Origin: Datisca glomerata
Lineage: Eukaryota; Streptophyta; Magnoliopsida; Cucurbitales; Datiscaceae
Reading direction: 5' to 3'
DNA length: 64,000 bases
NCBI GenBank assembly: GCA_003255025.1
Contig: QANY01008278.1
Span: 619,267-683,266, forward strand
In this document: piece after piece, positions 47,061-59,346 of the stretch
How positions within the stretch are numbered: position 1 is the stretch's first letter
Layout of the letters: every line of letters starts with the position of its first letter
Made by a program: the position numbers and the translations under genes
The notes under the pieces: generated by a model
Databases searched by the model: none
Told to the model about the DNA's origin: nothing
The model's input: only the letters and a program-made list of their open reading frames with translations

Positions 47061-47949
47061 TTACAAATCCACTCGGTCAGCTATCTTCTTATTCACACTA
47101 GCAAAGAAATTTTCCACAATTGTCTCAATATCGTTCTCTATATCGGCTCTAGTCATGAGCATTTCCATCTCCTTATAGTAATCATCTACACCCCTACTGC
47201 CTTGTCTAAGAATTTGAAGTTTCTGCACAAGTTCCCTATGAAAATTCCTAGGTATAAATCTCTTCCTCATTGTAGATCATGGAGCATTAAAATGTGTGCT
47301 TTTCTCCTATGAAAATGCCTCGAGATCATGCCAAGTCTCAATTGGATTCTCCATATTTCTTCTTTTACTAGTTACCAATTTATCCCACTAAGGTATAGCA
47401 TAATCTAAAAAATTATATAACCGCCAACTTGACCTTCTTCTCATCACTAAAGTGACGACAATCAAATATGAGTTCCACCTTCTTTTCCCATTCTAAATAC
47501 ACCTCCGGATCTGATTTTCCTTGAGAATGAGATATCTAAAGTTTAATGCTTCTCAAATTTATATCTACAAAATTGTCATTGCCTCGATTTCTACCATGGA
47601 ATTGATTTTCCCACATTCTCCCTATACATCTACCAAAACCACGACCTTCTCTTCCTCCTCCTCTAGGCACGACCCTTTCAACAATTATATCATCATCATC
47701 CTCATTATCATCAAAATAGTCATCTTCCAAGTCATCGACTTGAGATATTTGGTTTCTACCTCCTTTTCACCATTCGTTGTGATTTGGTGTTGCTCTTTCC
47801 ACTGCTTGCAACCTTGCATCCCTATGCTCTAATGCGTCCCTCATGGCTTCCATATTTTGATTAAAACGTGCAAACTCTACTCATTGAGCCTCACGTAGCA
47901 TAGCGTCAGGACCATGATCAACATCATTATCACCACTTTGGTTTAACAT
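47061..47949 (-). pseudogene. gypsy gag remnant
   Basis: Starts at ATG 47947-47949 with an Asn/Asp-rich leader; an in-frame TGA follows after about 23 codons. The part at 47536-47730 is acidic, with a DDDDIIVERVV stretch and a Gly/Arg-rich piece. The part at 47061-47270 contains LRQGSRGVDDYYKEMEML, matching the retrotransposon gag core. Several stops are present. Confidence 0.7.
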
Positions 47950-48935
47950 TGTTGCGATAGAGTGCTAGAAACAAAGAAAAAATATATTCAATGCCGTCAC
48001 CAGCACTCCCTTACGTGTTTGCACTCAAAAGATGGGGGCAATCACTTGTGTTTAACTCAAATATTATTTCACTCAAGGTTTTCCTCACACAACTCCAGCT
48101 AATTCTTGTATGTCCTTAGGTGAATAATATTTTTAAAACGATTCAAATAGCTTGTAATGTGTAGAATTCCAAAAGAGCAATTTTCAAAACAAGTTTGAGC
48201 AAAAAACGAATTTTAAAAAATAAAGAATTTGGGAAAGTAATGAATTTAGGAAGGTGATGAACTTAGAAAAGTACATAATTTAGGAAAGAAATTTTTTTCT
48301 TGAAAGATAAGTCAAATTTGAGCTAAACTATCTCCTTTTCTCTTTTTATACATGCACTTTTTTTTGCATGACTTTTTCCCTTTTTTATTGAAGATAACTA
48401 GCTGCTCGAGAAAAAAAAATAAAAAATGAAAATTTATATTCAAATTAAATTTTAATTAAAAATAATGATAATGTTAAAAGAAAATGATAACAAATAAGAT
48501 AACATATGAGTATAAGACAATATAAATTCAAAATTTAAATTCAAACTTAGATAAGGATAACATATAATATGTGATAGGATGATAATTTGAAAAAATATTG
48601 ATAAGATATGATAAGATAATAGAAATTCGAAATTGAAGTTTAAAATTCAATTTTTTTTATGAATCTGCGAAGAAAAATTGAAGACTTCAGAAACAGGTGA
48701 AAACAAAATAATTTGGCTACAAGCAAGGAGACGACTTCATTGGGCACAAAAATCCATTCGATTTGATATGCAATAATGCTCATTTCAACTCCCAGATCAA
48801 AAGTTATGACTGTTTAAAAAATAGCCAACAAAATCACACGAAAAATAATAGAATTTTTTTCAGAAATCAATAACGTAGATAAAGAACGAAGAAGATAGTT
48901 AACCTGTTTTCAGAAACCAAAGTTCTAATACCATA
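47950..48935 (-). other. gypsy 5' untranslated leader
   Basis: Noncoding, AT-rich, between the primer-binding site and gag. It includes AATTTAGGAAAG-like local repetitions at 48240-48290. Confidence 0.5.
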
Positions 48936-49731
48936 TGATACAGAACCTCCAAGAATAAGCCTGAGAACCCCTTTTTATATAGGAACTCACGAAGCATTAA
49001 CGTGAAAACCTCAATAATCAATTCGACAACAACCGCTAAGAAAGGCTAGAAAAACATATTTCTTAGATAGATGATCAAGAACTATAATGAAAAAGACTTG
49101 TTTCTGAATTCGAGTTTTGAAACACTCCACAAGAAAGTGATAAATCTACTTGAATATTTCTTAAAGCATGTATTCTACTCAAGAACACAAAGATAAAAGC
49201 AAAAATGACCTTTAGATTTTAAATAATAAATTATGGATCTCTAAAACATTCTTCCAAGACATATTTATAGCATTTACAAAGGTTTTCTAAAAACCTTAAA
49301 ACACAAAAAATAGAAAACTAGCCTAATTATGTTTTAAATAATAATTAAGAATAGACTATATTAAGCTAAATAAAACTAATTGACTCTAAATAAAGTAAAA
49401 TTTCATCCACCCCAATAGAAAATATAAAAGTGGGCCTACATTACTTAATTAAATCCTTTAGTAACTTTGACTTGAATTAAATTGTGTTGAACTCGAGCAG
49501 CACTTGTCTCAAAGTTTTGATGTCCTTGTAACTTCACTAGCTGAATTAACTAAGCCTTGCAAATAATGGATTAAGGCTTGTTGAATCTTCTTAGACCACG
49601 ACCTTGTTATTGGTCCTTGAGACATGTTAATTGGACTAGAAACCTCTTGAACTTTCTCCTTGCCTTCTTGATCATGCTCATCTTCAAGTTGTTCAATCCT
49701 TGAAACTTGGTGTGTAGGTTGATCCTTAACA
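48936..49731 (-). repeat. 5' LTR of the gypsy element
   Basis: A 796-bp LTR, TGTTAAGG to GTATCA on the minus strand. Closely related LTRs are 38341-39064 (same orientation) and 51593-52386 (opposite orientation). Confidence 0.85.
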
Positions 49732-49947
49732 TGTTATCTCACTTAATAACTTAAAACATAACCAGTTACTCGATCACCCTAAAATTGTCCATGTTTCATA
49801 TTATATGTAATGATTTATACAAAATCTATAAATTACTAAATAATCTATTATATACCTATTTTGGAATTATTAGAATACGTAGTTTTATATTTCTTGGCTC
49901 TTTCAAATCGTTAAGATTAAAATATTATATATTAGATTTAATGCATA

Positions 49948-50933
49948 GAACCAACTCCACTCTATCCCAAAATTAACTTTCCCCCTAAATTTTATCTCTC
50001 TCCTATTGGCCCTTCAATTTTCTTCATCTATCACAAACCCCCTCCCGACCGTCCAATGACTGTTAATTCGGCACATGCATGGCACATGCCTAATTTTCTT
50101 CTGCTAATTTTATCATTTTCTTCAACCTTTTAAGCTACCCATTCTCATATTTTTTTCATCCAAAATAAGTCACAATTGCATCTTCATCTCCATAAAGTTC
50201 AGTTGCATCATCAATCACTTTTATTTTTCTCCTTCATGAATAAATTGGGCTATTTTTTCTAATTGATTTTCTACCAAATTTTTATAGTTTTTCTTTTATC
50301 GAAAATGACTTCATCAAGCAGTGTTTCTATTTCTAGAGGATTAAGAAGGCTTTGTTATCTAGACATCGAAACACTACTGGGAATATGGAACCAAATCCAC
50401 GAATCCGTGAACCCCATGCAAGAGTATGTATGGCAATATGGGGTCGGATCAAATCAGACCCCATGAATAGCTTTGCGGGCCTTCCACGTCCATGACACAA
50501 CTCGACTCCAACAGAGCCTCCTCACAAGCTACCTGAGATGCTCCAACTCCAACAGTGCTTGATGAAATCATTTTTTATAAAAGAAAAACTATAAAAATTG
50601 GTAAAAATCAATTAGAAAAAATAGCCTATATTATTAATGAAATAGAAAAATAAAAATGACTGATGAAAACTGAAAGCAAACCTTAAGGAGATGAAGATGC
50701 AATTGTGCTTGATTTTGGATTAAAAAATGAGAATGGGTAGCTTATAAGGTTGGAGAAAGAGGTAAAATTAGAAAAAAAAAATATAGACATATGCCGTGCA
50801 TGTACCGAGTTAACAACCATTTGACGGTCAAGGGGGGCTTGTGATGGATGGAGAAAATTAAATGACCAATCGGGAAGATGATAAAATTTAGGGCAATAAG
50901 TTGATTTTGAGCAAAGTATAGGGAGGTGGATTT
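49948..50933. mobile_element. Foldback element with arms of about 380 bp
   Basis: Arms 49948-50325 and 50551-50933 are inverted copies of each other with scattered differences, and a 225-bp loop lies between them. No transposase is present. Near the inner edge each arm has an ATG followed by a TTCATCAAGCA-type sequence, so similar short frames start on both strands and run into the loop. Outer flanks show no clear target duplication. It is probably a MULE-type or other non-autonomous inverted-repeat element, able to form a long hairpin RNA if transcribed. Confidence 0.65.
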
Positions 50934-51592
50934 TATGATGTTAATTCTATATATTATTTATCATTCAAAGTTCTAACTTCTAAATGACTACAAACATAGT
51001 ATTTATTTCATTCAAAATTTTAAAATTATGAATGGTATAAAATATTTATTATTTATTATTAATGTTAGAAAAATATGTGGTTTGGAAGAAATTCCCCTTC
51101 TACAGAAGATATGGACTCGCCCATGTCTTTCTTAATATAACTAGTCAATAGTAAGATCTATTGACTATATGTGCCAAAATCTGACAACTTGGCTTTTTTT
51201 GTCGTTATAATACACGTTAAAATGTAGCGCAAAAAAGAAAAACAAGATGATTGTAAGAAAAAATGATAATTGGGACCCATAGGAAACCTAGTTGCATCCT
51301 AAAATTAAAACGAGAGTTTTATATTGTTAATCCTACGAAACATATGGGTTATTTACCTAAAACACTTTTGATTGTAGCTATTTTGCATTTTCACCCATTC
51401 AGCCTCAACATTTTTCTTTCAATTTTCATCGTCTATAAAAAGTACTCTTTCCATCTAAAATTTTGATTTTTCTCTATTAGATCGGTCATGTGTAGGTCAC
51501 GTGACTTTTCATAATAATTTTGTAAGATTATATTGCCCTTCATTTTTCCAGCCTTTATTAGTTTTTATTTCTCTCTTTTTTTCTTTTAGTTT
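50934..51592. other. AT-rich intergenic stretch
   Basis: No gene seen. It contains one perfect 10-bp inverted repeat (TAGTCAATAG / CTATTGACTA, 51142-51167). Confidence 0.5.
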
Positions 51593-52386
51593 TGTTAGGG
51601 ATCAACCAATACACCAAGTTCTAAGGATTCAATATCTTGAAGATAATCATGATCAAGAAGGCAATGAGCAATTTCAAGAGGTATCTAGTCCAATTAGCAT
51701 GCCTCAATGACCAATAACATGATCGCGGTCTAAGAAGCTTCAACAAGCCTTAATCCATCATTTGTAAGGCTTAGTTAATTCAGCTAGTGAATGTTTACAA
51801 GGACATCAAAGTTTTGAGACAAGTGCAACTCGAGTTCAATACAACTTAATTCAAGTCCAAGTTACTAATGAGTTTAATTAAGTATGTAATGGACCACTTT
51901 TTTGTTTTCTATTGGGCTTGAAAAATTTTTACTTTATGTTGAGTCCATTAGTTTTATTTAACTTAATATAGTCTATTCTTAATTATTATTTAAAATGTAA
52001 TTAGGCTAGTTTTCTATTTTTTGTGTTTTATCATTTTTAAGAAACCTTTGTAAATGCTATAAATATACCTTAGTAGAATGTTTTAGAGGTCTAGAATTTA
52101 TTATTTAAAACCTAAAGATTGTTCTTGCTTTTATCTTTGTGTTCTTGAGTAGAATACATGCTTTAAGAAACATTCGAGTAGATTTATCACCTTCTGGAGT
52201 GTTTTGAAACTGGAATCCAGAAACAAAGTTTCTTTATTCTAGTTCTTGCTCATCTATCTAAGAAATCTATTTTTCTAGCCTTTCTTAGGGGTTGTTGCCG
52301 AATTGATTTTGGGGTTTTCACGTTAATGCTTCATAGGTTCCTATACAAAAAAGGGTTTTCAGCTTATTCTTGGAGGTTTCGTATCA
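51593..52386 (+). repeat. Solo LTR of the gypsy family at 38-50 kb
   Basis: A 794-bp block from TGTTAGGGATCAACC to GTATCA that aligns with the reverse complement of 48936-49731 over its whole length. The flanks AGTTT and CGTTT differ at one base and may be the 5-bp target duplication. No internal sequence follows, so it is a recombination product. Confidence 0.8.
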
Positions 52387-52749
52387 CGTTTTTTCAGCCT
52401 TTCTCACTTCCATATAAAATGTTGCTTAGCGGATGTTCGAACTAAGAAATAAAAGTTATGCATCACTTAAAAGATGTTGGAAACTTCTTTTATCTTCTAC
52501 ATTATTTTCCATCTAAAGAAACAAAATCTCTTTTCTTATCTCTCTATAGAAACAGAGGACCCAAGAAGTTATTGACAACCAAACACTCACACATTTTACC
52601 AATTTCTCTATTTTTGCCAAGAAGACATATACCGCTTTCATGTCATCTCCTCACTTATCCAACCCAAACCTTATTCAATCCTTCTTATTATACCCATTTT
52701 TGGATGTATGAAAAAGACCTTTAAGGACACGTTAGAGGTCATCCGAGAC

Positions 52750-53215
52750 TTGAATCTCGGGGACACCCGAGACCCGAACCTTGATGTAACCCAAGTTTCC
52801 CCTCGACCTTGGGGTCACCCGAGGTCCCCAACCTTTGGGTCACTCGAGGTCCCCCTCGATATCTGGGTCACTAGAGGTCCCCCTCGACCTAGGGGAGGCC
52901 CGAGGCCAATTTCTCTATTTTTTGCCAAGAAGACATATACCGCTTTCATGTCATCTCCTCATTTATCCAACCCAAACCTCATTCAATCCTTCTCGTTATA
53001 CCCATTTTTCGATATCTGAGAAAGACTTTTAATGACACGTTAGAGGTCATCCGAGACTTTGAATCCCGGGGGCACCCAAGGTCTCGACCTCAGGGACGCC
53101 CGGAGTCTCCGACCTGGGGGTCACTCGAGGTCTCTAACCTCGGGGTCACTCAAGGTCCCACTCGACCTCGGGGTCGCCTGAGGCCAAGACCTCAGGGTAA
53201 CCCGAGGCCAAGAAG
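52750..53215 (+). repeat. GC-rich minisatellite in the LTR
   Basis: Repeats of about 27-30 bp built on CTCG(A)CCT-GGGGTCAC(C/T)CGAGG occur in two blocks, 52750-52905 and 53060-53215, separated by the second copy of an AT-rich segment. GC content stands out strongly from the rest of the window. Confidence 0.75.
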
Positions 53216-53703
53216 GCTATTATCCTTGTCATGGTGTTCCTACAAACTAACTTGTATTTTGATTAAGCCCCAACAAAGAGAGATTCCTACGTGAAGCGAG
53301 GCTTACAAGTGGGAAATCTCCCACCTCAGTTCAAATAGGGCACTTGGGCCGAGGTAGACGCTTGTAGAGTGTCATCGTATACATGTAATACACCTAGACC
53401 AATCAGGGATGAGTGTGAGACAAAGAATGAAATCCACTACTTAAGGAGTCAGTCCACATGCGTCGAGTAGAGTGCCATCATAAGAATTTATTATGGATGG
53501 TCCAATAGAGGTCGATGAAGTACATTGTGGGATACAAGGACTGGCTATCATGACACTCGAGGTCATCTCATTATACCTCGTACCAACCCCACCAAGCTAA
53601 CTAGAGAAGCCTAAAGTCGGGGGTTGGTTCGATGAGTCACCCCATTAGAGGAGAGGCCAGCTACTGTACAAAGGCCCACTCATCCTCAAGGCCAACTTCC
53701 CAC

Positions 53704-53711
53704 TATAAATA
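53704..53711 (+). promoter_or_regulatory. TATA box of the Tat-type LTR
   Basis: TATAAATA within CACTATAAATACCC, about 215 bp before the LTR end. The same form occurs at 25839 and 63516. Confidence 0.6.
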
Positions 53712-53919
53712 CCCTATTAAATGCACTTTTAAAGGTACGTAACAACTTCTAACTACTTCTCCTTCATCGCTTACTGACTTAAGCTTCAGAGGGGTAAATA
53801 GGAGACCAACCCTTTTTTCTTAGTCCCCTACTTTACTTTCCTCCATTGCAGGTGTAAAGAGTGGAGTAGAGTAGAAACATTGTTGGCCTAGTCTCACCCT
53901 CGAGATTTAACCACCAACA

Positions 53920-53937
53920 ATTGACGCCGTCTATTTT
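53920..53937 (+). other. Primer-binding site of the Tat-type element
   Basis: ATTGACGCCGTCTATTTT-like sequence directly after the LTR CA. It is the usual Tat primer site, with G-to-A changes that look like 5-methylcytosine decay on the other strand. Confidence 0.65.
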
Positions 53938-54080
53938 CAACTGCAGAGTTAAGAGAACGAGTTGAAGATCTAACCAGATAACAAGATCTAACTGAGGGCC
54001 TGCCCCTTCTACGCATTCAAGAGAGTCCCCAATTCCTGATGAAGTGCCAGCCTTAATACCCAAAACAAATCAAAGGGTCA

Positions 54081-55400
54081 ATGCCAGAAGAAACCACACA
54101 ACCCAACTAGAGGAAATTGTCAAATTACAGAGGCAGGTCCAATCCCTTACCATCAGCATCGTGCCCCTCACGTTGGGGCCCATAATCTAGAGGAGGACAT
54201 AGAAGAGGAGGTGGAATTGTAAAACCAGAATATTGGGACCAGTGCTAGATGACCTCGGGGTGCACATCCTAACAACCTTGAGGATCTACGCACGATGCTT
54301 AATGAAAAAAGGAAGGCGCAGACCAAAGTCAAAGACATGACAGAAAGTGAAATGGGTTAGGGACGGAGATAAAACAGCTCTGAGTGAAAATAGGCGGCAT
54401 GAGGAGATCATGCATGTTGAGATGACCCCCACGGTTTAAGATGTCATCCATCACACCTTATGATGACACTAGGGACCCTAGTGGACACTAGGGACCCTAG
54501 TGAGCACTTGGAGACTTTCAGGACTTGGATAGAGCTTTAAGGTACCCCAAGGGTTTTATGTGTAAAGTGTTCCCTTTTAAACTAACATCCTCAGCCCACT
54601 TTTGATATCGATAGCTAAAGTGAGGCTCTATCTCATCATTTAATGAACTCAGCAAGATGTGCATCCATCAATTTCTAGAAGGTAGAGACCAGAGGAAGCC
54701 TGCCACTCATCTCCTCCCGCCAGGCAACATCGAGTTGAGAACTTACGTGACTATGTTGTCAGGTTTAATACAGGGGCTCTGGAAGTAGAGGGATGCATCG
54801 ATTGACACAGCCCTTACAACATTGATGGTCAGACTAAGTGACAAGATGTTGTTATGGTCCTTGGCAAAGGTGTCAAGTTTCGCTGAGCTCCTTACCCGTG
54901 CTCAGAAGTACATGAGCATAGATGAGCTCCTAAGCTCGAGAGATGGGGATCGAACCAAGGACACGCCAAGGGAAGAAAAGAAGGAACCTGACCAGCGGGG
55001 AGGGAAGAAAAGACCACATGAGGAAACAAGACCGCATGAGCCAGGCAAGTCAAAGTCTTTACGTGTAGACCGATTTGTTAACCTAACTCCATTAACCACA
55101 TTTTGGGAGTAGATATTCATGCAAATCGAAGAATAGGGGTTGCTGAAATGGCCAGAAAAAAATGAAGAAAACCCAGAGCACCGAAACCAGAATAGATATT
55201 ACTTGTTTCACAAAGACCATGGGAATCCCATAGCTGAATGTCATGACCTCAAACAGGAACTCAAAAACTTGGTCCAGATAGGGTATCTCAAGGAGTATGT
55301 GGTTGCCAGACGACGAGAGCACAACCCACCGCCACCACAGAAGGGTGACAAGGAAATAGGACCCCTAGAAACAACCATTAGGGAAGTAAGAACCATATGA
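54081..55400 (+). pseudogene. Tat-type gag remnant
   Basis: From an ATG at 54081 through several stops. The gag core is visible at about 54440-54900 (YDDTRDPS, LTSSAHF, FNELSKMCIHQF and LMVRLSDKMLLWSLAK). Next comes a charged stretch (DRTKDTPREEKKEPDQ) and, at 55180-55300, YYLFHKDHGNPIAECHDLK, the position of the CCHC-like knuckle in Tat gag; its first cysteine is replaced by Tyr. Confidence 0.7.
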
Positions 55401-55639
55401 GGAGGACTGCACGGAGGCACTCGAACCCGAGTCAGAGGAACTTAGCCCAGCAAGACAGGAGAGAACTTGATGCCTATTTCAATGCAGCCCCTATAACCTC
55501 TCATTACCTTCATGAAAAGTAACAGGTCACTAGCACCTGTTACTTCATACCTGCATAAGAAGAAGTGACCTTTACATATCGAGACCTAGTAGGTGTCCAC
55601 CACCCCCACAATGATGCCTTGGTAGTCTCCCTCACCATT

Positions 55640-56057
55640 TCAAATGTTTGAGTCCATTGACTACTTATCGATGGGGGCAGCTCTGCTGACATACTAGGGA
55701 TGGAAGACTTGATGCAAATGGGACTTGACTAATGACTGCATTCTTGAGGCCATAAGTAAAGTACGATTTGGAGAAGAAATCATATTCCCCCATGGGAGCC
55801 TTGAACTTACGGTTACCATAGGAGAGTACCCACAGCAGGTCATGCTAATGACAAAGTTTCTGGTGGTCCACGACACTCAAGCTTACAACGTGATCATTGG
55901 GCGACCATTTATACACATAGCTAGAGTAGTCCCCTCATCCTATCACCAAGTCATGAAGTTCCCCACTCCACATGGTGTGGGAATTGTTAGCCGGGGCAGA
56001 GGTCCTCTAGAGAGTGTTATGCCACATCGTTGTGTAAGAGAGAAGCACACATTTTAA
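55640..56057 (+). pseudogene. Tat-type protease remnant
   Basis: Near 55668-55700 the translation gives a DGGSSADILG-like active-site stretch. The following frame (55725-56057) has FPHGSLELTVTIGEY, FLVVHDTQAYNVIIGRPF and STYH-like YHQVMKFPTPHGVG, the standard Tat protease end. A stop separates the two. Confidence 0.7.
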
Positions 56058-56479
56058 TGCTCCAATATCTCGAGGACATGATGGAAGAAAGAGAAAGCAA
56101 TGCCCCACAAGACATCCATTTGCAAACAACACTAGATGATTGAGAGGAAGGCAAGGCTCGCGCGGAACCAGCAGAGGAGGTGAAGGAAGTTCTGTTGGTT
56201 ACATGCGACCAAACTAAAGTGACGAAGATTGAAGAAACCTCACCAGTGAATAAAAATCTGAGCTAGTTACATTCCTCCAATCCAACATGGATATCTTTAC
56301 TTGGACACATGACGACATACCAGGGATAGACCCCAAAGGTCATAGAACATAGACTACGGGTGAACCCTGAGACCAAACCAGTCAGGTAGAAGAGGCGATG
56401 GTTTAGCAAAATAAGGGCCAAGGCCATGAACGAAGAGTGGACAAGCTTTTGCAGGCCCAATTCATCAGATAGGTCCATT

Positions 56480-57160
56480 ACCCTCAGTGTCTAGCAAATG
56501 TAGTAATGGTGAAGAAACCTAATGGGAAGTGGAGAATGTATGTTGACTTCACCGACCTCAACAAGGCATTCCCAAAGGATAGCTTCCCACTTTACAGGTT
56601 ATACCAGCTGGTGGATGCCACATCGGGGTATGAGGTTTTATGTTTAATGGATCCATAATTGGGCTGCAATCAGATGGGAATGTATCCCTCAGATGAAGAA
56701 AATACTGCATTCGCCACCGAAAGGGGTTTTTATTGTTAAAGAGCCATGCCCTTTGGGTTAAAGAACGTTGGGGTCACATATCAGCGCATTATCAACAAGA
56801 TGTTCATAAAACAAATAGGGAGGAACATGGAGGTATACATTGATTATATGCTTGTTAAGAGTAACACTATTACCTCTTTCTTGATAGACCTAGCCGAAAC
56901 CTTTTCAACTCTAAGGGAGTACAACATCAGGCTTAACCTAACCAACTATATTTTCAGAGTAGGAGCATAGAGGTTTCATGGGTTCATAGTAAACCAAATG
57001 GGGATTGAAGCAAACTCGAATAAGATCCAAGCCCTTGTGGAGATGCAACCACCTCCAAACGTAAAAGAAGTGTAGTGGTTGAATGGACGAGTAGCCGCCT
57101 TGAATCGATTTGTGTTCCGAGCTACAAACAAGTGCCTGCCCTTTTTTAAGCACTAAAAAG
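56480..57160 (+). pseudogene. Tat-type reverse transcriptase remnant
   Basis: Reads MVKKPNGKWRMYVDFTDLNKA, then MPFGLKNVGVTYQRIINKMF (56743-56805) and VYIDYMLVKS where the catalytic motif should read YIDDMLVKS; one catalytic Asp is Tyr here. Later NYIFRVGA and GFIVNQMGIEAN follow. Stops interrupt it several times. Confidence 0.8.
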
Positions 57161-57169
57161 GGAAAGGAT

Positions 57170-57643
57170 TTTTAATGGATAGATGAATGCAACAAGGCCT
57201 TTGGGCATCTAAAGGAGTATTTAGGCAAGCCACCCTTGTTGAGAAAGCCTGTCCTAGGGGAGGTTCTCTTAATGTACTTGGCTGCCACTCCAGTGGCAGT
57301 TAGCTCAGCCCTAGTCAAGGAAGAAGGGAAAATTCAGAGGCTTGTGTATTACACCAGCAAAGCTCTCACCGATGCTGAGTCATGATACCCAGACTTGGAA
57401 AAACTAGCCTATGCGCTTATTACCTCTACCAGAAAACTGAGACATTATTTTCCGGCACACTTAATCACCATCAGGATCGAGTATCCGCTGAAGGAGGTGT
57501 TGATGAAACCCGAAGTGTCTGGAAGGATAGCTAAGTGGGCTATTGAGTTATCAGAGTTCAAAATAAAGTTTGAACCAATGACTGCGACCAAAGGTCAATT
57601 CGTCGCTGATTTCTTGGTAGAGTTAGCCTCGACCTCAGTCTAA
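57170..57643 (+). pseudogene. Tat-type RNase H (first domain)
   Basis: Contains PVLGEVLLMYLAATPVAVS, YYTSKAL, then YPDLEKLAYALITSTRKLRHYF and GRIAKWAIELSEFKIKFEP, ending VADFLVEL. This is the RNase H domain normally joined to reverse transcriptase. Confidence 0.75.
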
Positions 57644-57649
57644 GATGAA

Positions 57650-58060
57650 GAAACACTATGGGAACTTTATGTCGATAGATTTAGTAACACTGGCAGTGGA
57701 GCAGGTCTTGTCATCATCACTCCTGACCAGATCAAGCTCGAGTATTCCCTCAAGTTTGGATTTTCCACCACAAATAATGAAGCAAAGTATGAGGCGCTGC
57801 TAGCAGGCTTGAGGTTAGATTTGGCCTTGGGGGTGAAGATTCTTATAGTTACACTAACTCGTAACTTGTAGTTACAATACATTACTCAGGTCAAGACCCT
57901 CCTCTTAAGACTTGGCATCCATTAAATCGACCACATCCCGAGGTCCTAGAACAGTACTGCAGACTCATTGGCAAGACTGGCCTTAACATCTGGGCATGAA
58001 CAAGACAGGACTATCCCAGTGGAACACCTCACCCGCCCAAGCATTGGGGTGTTGGAGTCT
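57650..58060 (+). pseudogene. Second, archaeal-type RNase H domain
   Basis: Reads LWELYVDRFSNTGSGAGLVI, TTNNEAKYEALLAGLRLDLALG, and after stops a STADSLARLA stretch. The pattern D-G-S-GAG, NNEAEYEAL, N-AD-LA is that of the additional RNase H acquired by Tat elements. The conserved Asp-Gly is Asp-Arg here. It is followed directly by integrase. Confidence 0.75.
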
Positions 58061-58199
58061 ATAGAATTCGACCTTGCCCAGGTTGAATGGATGGATCTCA
58101 TCATTCGCTATCTTAGTCAAGAGGAACTCTAGAAGGAAAAAATGAAGAAAGATGAGTCCGGTATGCCTCAGCTTGATATACACTACTAGAATGAATCCC

Positions 58200-59250
58200 A
58201 TATCGAACTGGGTTTCCACTATCATACCTAAGGTGCTTGAGAAAAGCGGAGGCTGACTATGTCACGAAAGAGGTGCATGAGGGCACATGCGGAAACCATC
58301 TATGAGGGCAAGCTCTAGTACACAAACTAATTAGGTAGGGCTATTACTGGCCTACTATGAAAAGCGATGCAAAGGAATTCAGGAGAAGATGTGATCACTA
58401 CTAGAAATTCACCCCTTAGCTTTAGCAGCCGCCACAAGAGCTTACATCTATGGTTAGTCTGTTGTCTTTTTCATAGTGATGGATCAACCTCATAAGGCCC
58501 CCCCAATAGGCAAAGGGCAAGTGACATTTGCCATAGTAGTTGTGGACTATTTTACCAAGTGGGATGAGGTCAAGCCATTGGCGACAGTTACAGAATAAAA
58601 GACGACCGCTTTTGAGTGGAAAAATATTTTATATAGATTTTGTGTTCCTCATACTATCGTGATAGATAATGGGAAACAGTTTGATAATTCAAGGTTTAAG
58701 GAATTTTATGATCGCTTTGGCATCAAACACATCAAGACTTCCCGGCCCATCATCCGGCTAATAGATAAGTGGAAGCCATTAATAAGATTATCAAGCACAC
58801 CCTGAAGGTGAGGGTCCTGTTGTCTTACAGAACCACGGCTCGGGGGTCGACGGGAGAGACCCATTTCTCTCTTGCATTTGGGATAGAAGCAATGGTCCCC
58901 ATAGAAATTGGGTTGCCCACGAAAAGGCAATGCTCATATGATGAGGAGGTGAATGAAGAAGCCTCTAGAGTCAAACTCGACCTAATAGAAGAACATCGAG
59001 AATGATGCAGCATATAAGTAGAGGGTGGCCCGCCATTACAACTCACAAATGAAAGTAAGTTCGTTCAAGGTAAATGACCTCGTACTACGAAAAGCATAGT
59101 TTGAACCTGATCGTGTCAAGGGACCCTTTGGCCCTAACTGGGAGGGACTTATAAGGTTGTCCGAGCACTTGGGCCTAGAACCTACGAGTTAGAAGATAGC
59201 TAGGGGAATATACGTAAACACCCATGGAACGCAGAACACTTGAAAGTGTA
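58200..59250 (+). pseudogene. Tat-type integrase remnant
   Basis: The catalytic core is visible as TFAIVVVDYFTKWDEVKPL (58525-58590), then RFCVPHTIVIDNGKQF (58638-58685) and, after shifts, LLSYRTTARGSTGETHFSLAFGIEAMVP (58812-58905). The zinc-binding part at 58250-58400 is degraded, and several stops are present. Confidence 0.8.
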
Positions 59251-59346
59251 TTACCCTTAACTAGATGTATGATTTCAAGACATGAATGCATGGTTAAAAT
59301 ATGAATGGAAAGACCCTAAGCATGGCCATTTTTTAGTATATATGAT

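Larger units (their letters stand above)
38341..49731 (-). mobile_element. Ty3/gypsy retrotransposon, minus strand, interrupted
   Basis: LTRs at 48936-49731 (5', complete) and 38341-39064 (3', truncated) flank gag, protease, reverse transcriptase, RNase H and integrase in gypsy order. A primer-binding site TGGTATTAGAAC, matching the initiator-Met tRNA end except for small changes, sits two bases inside the 5' LTR (48922-48933). A purine tract lies at 39065-39085 on the minus strand. A copia element (39642-43866) splits the integrase. Without that insertion the element is about 7.2 kb. Every coding part is broken by stops. Confidence 0.85.
52475..53919 (+). repeat. 5' LTR of the Tat-type element
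   Basis: The end (CACCAACA) and the adjoining primer site are clear; the start is a guess at a TGTTGG. It contains a duplicated segment of about 170 bp (52600-52770 and 52911-53085), a GC-rich minisatellite and a TATA box at 53704-53711. Confidence 0.6.

Noticed and set aside
51142..51167. Perfect 10-bp inverted repeat as a regulatory hairpin
   Set aside because: Isolated in AT-rich DNA with no gene nearby; expected occasionally by chance.
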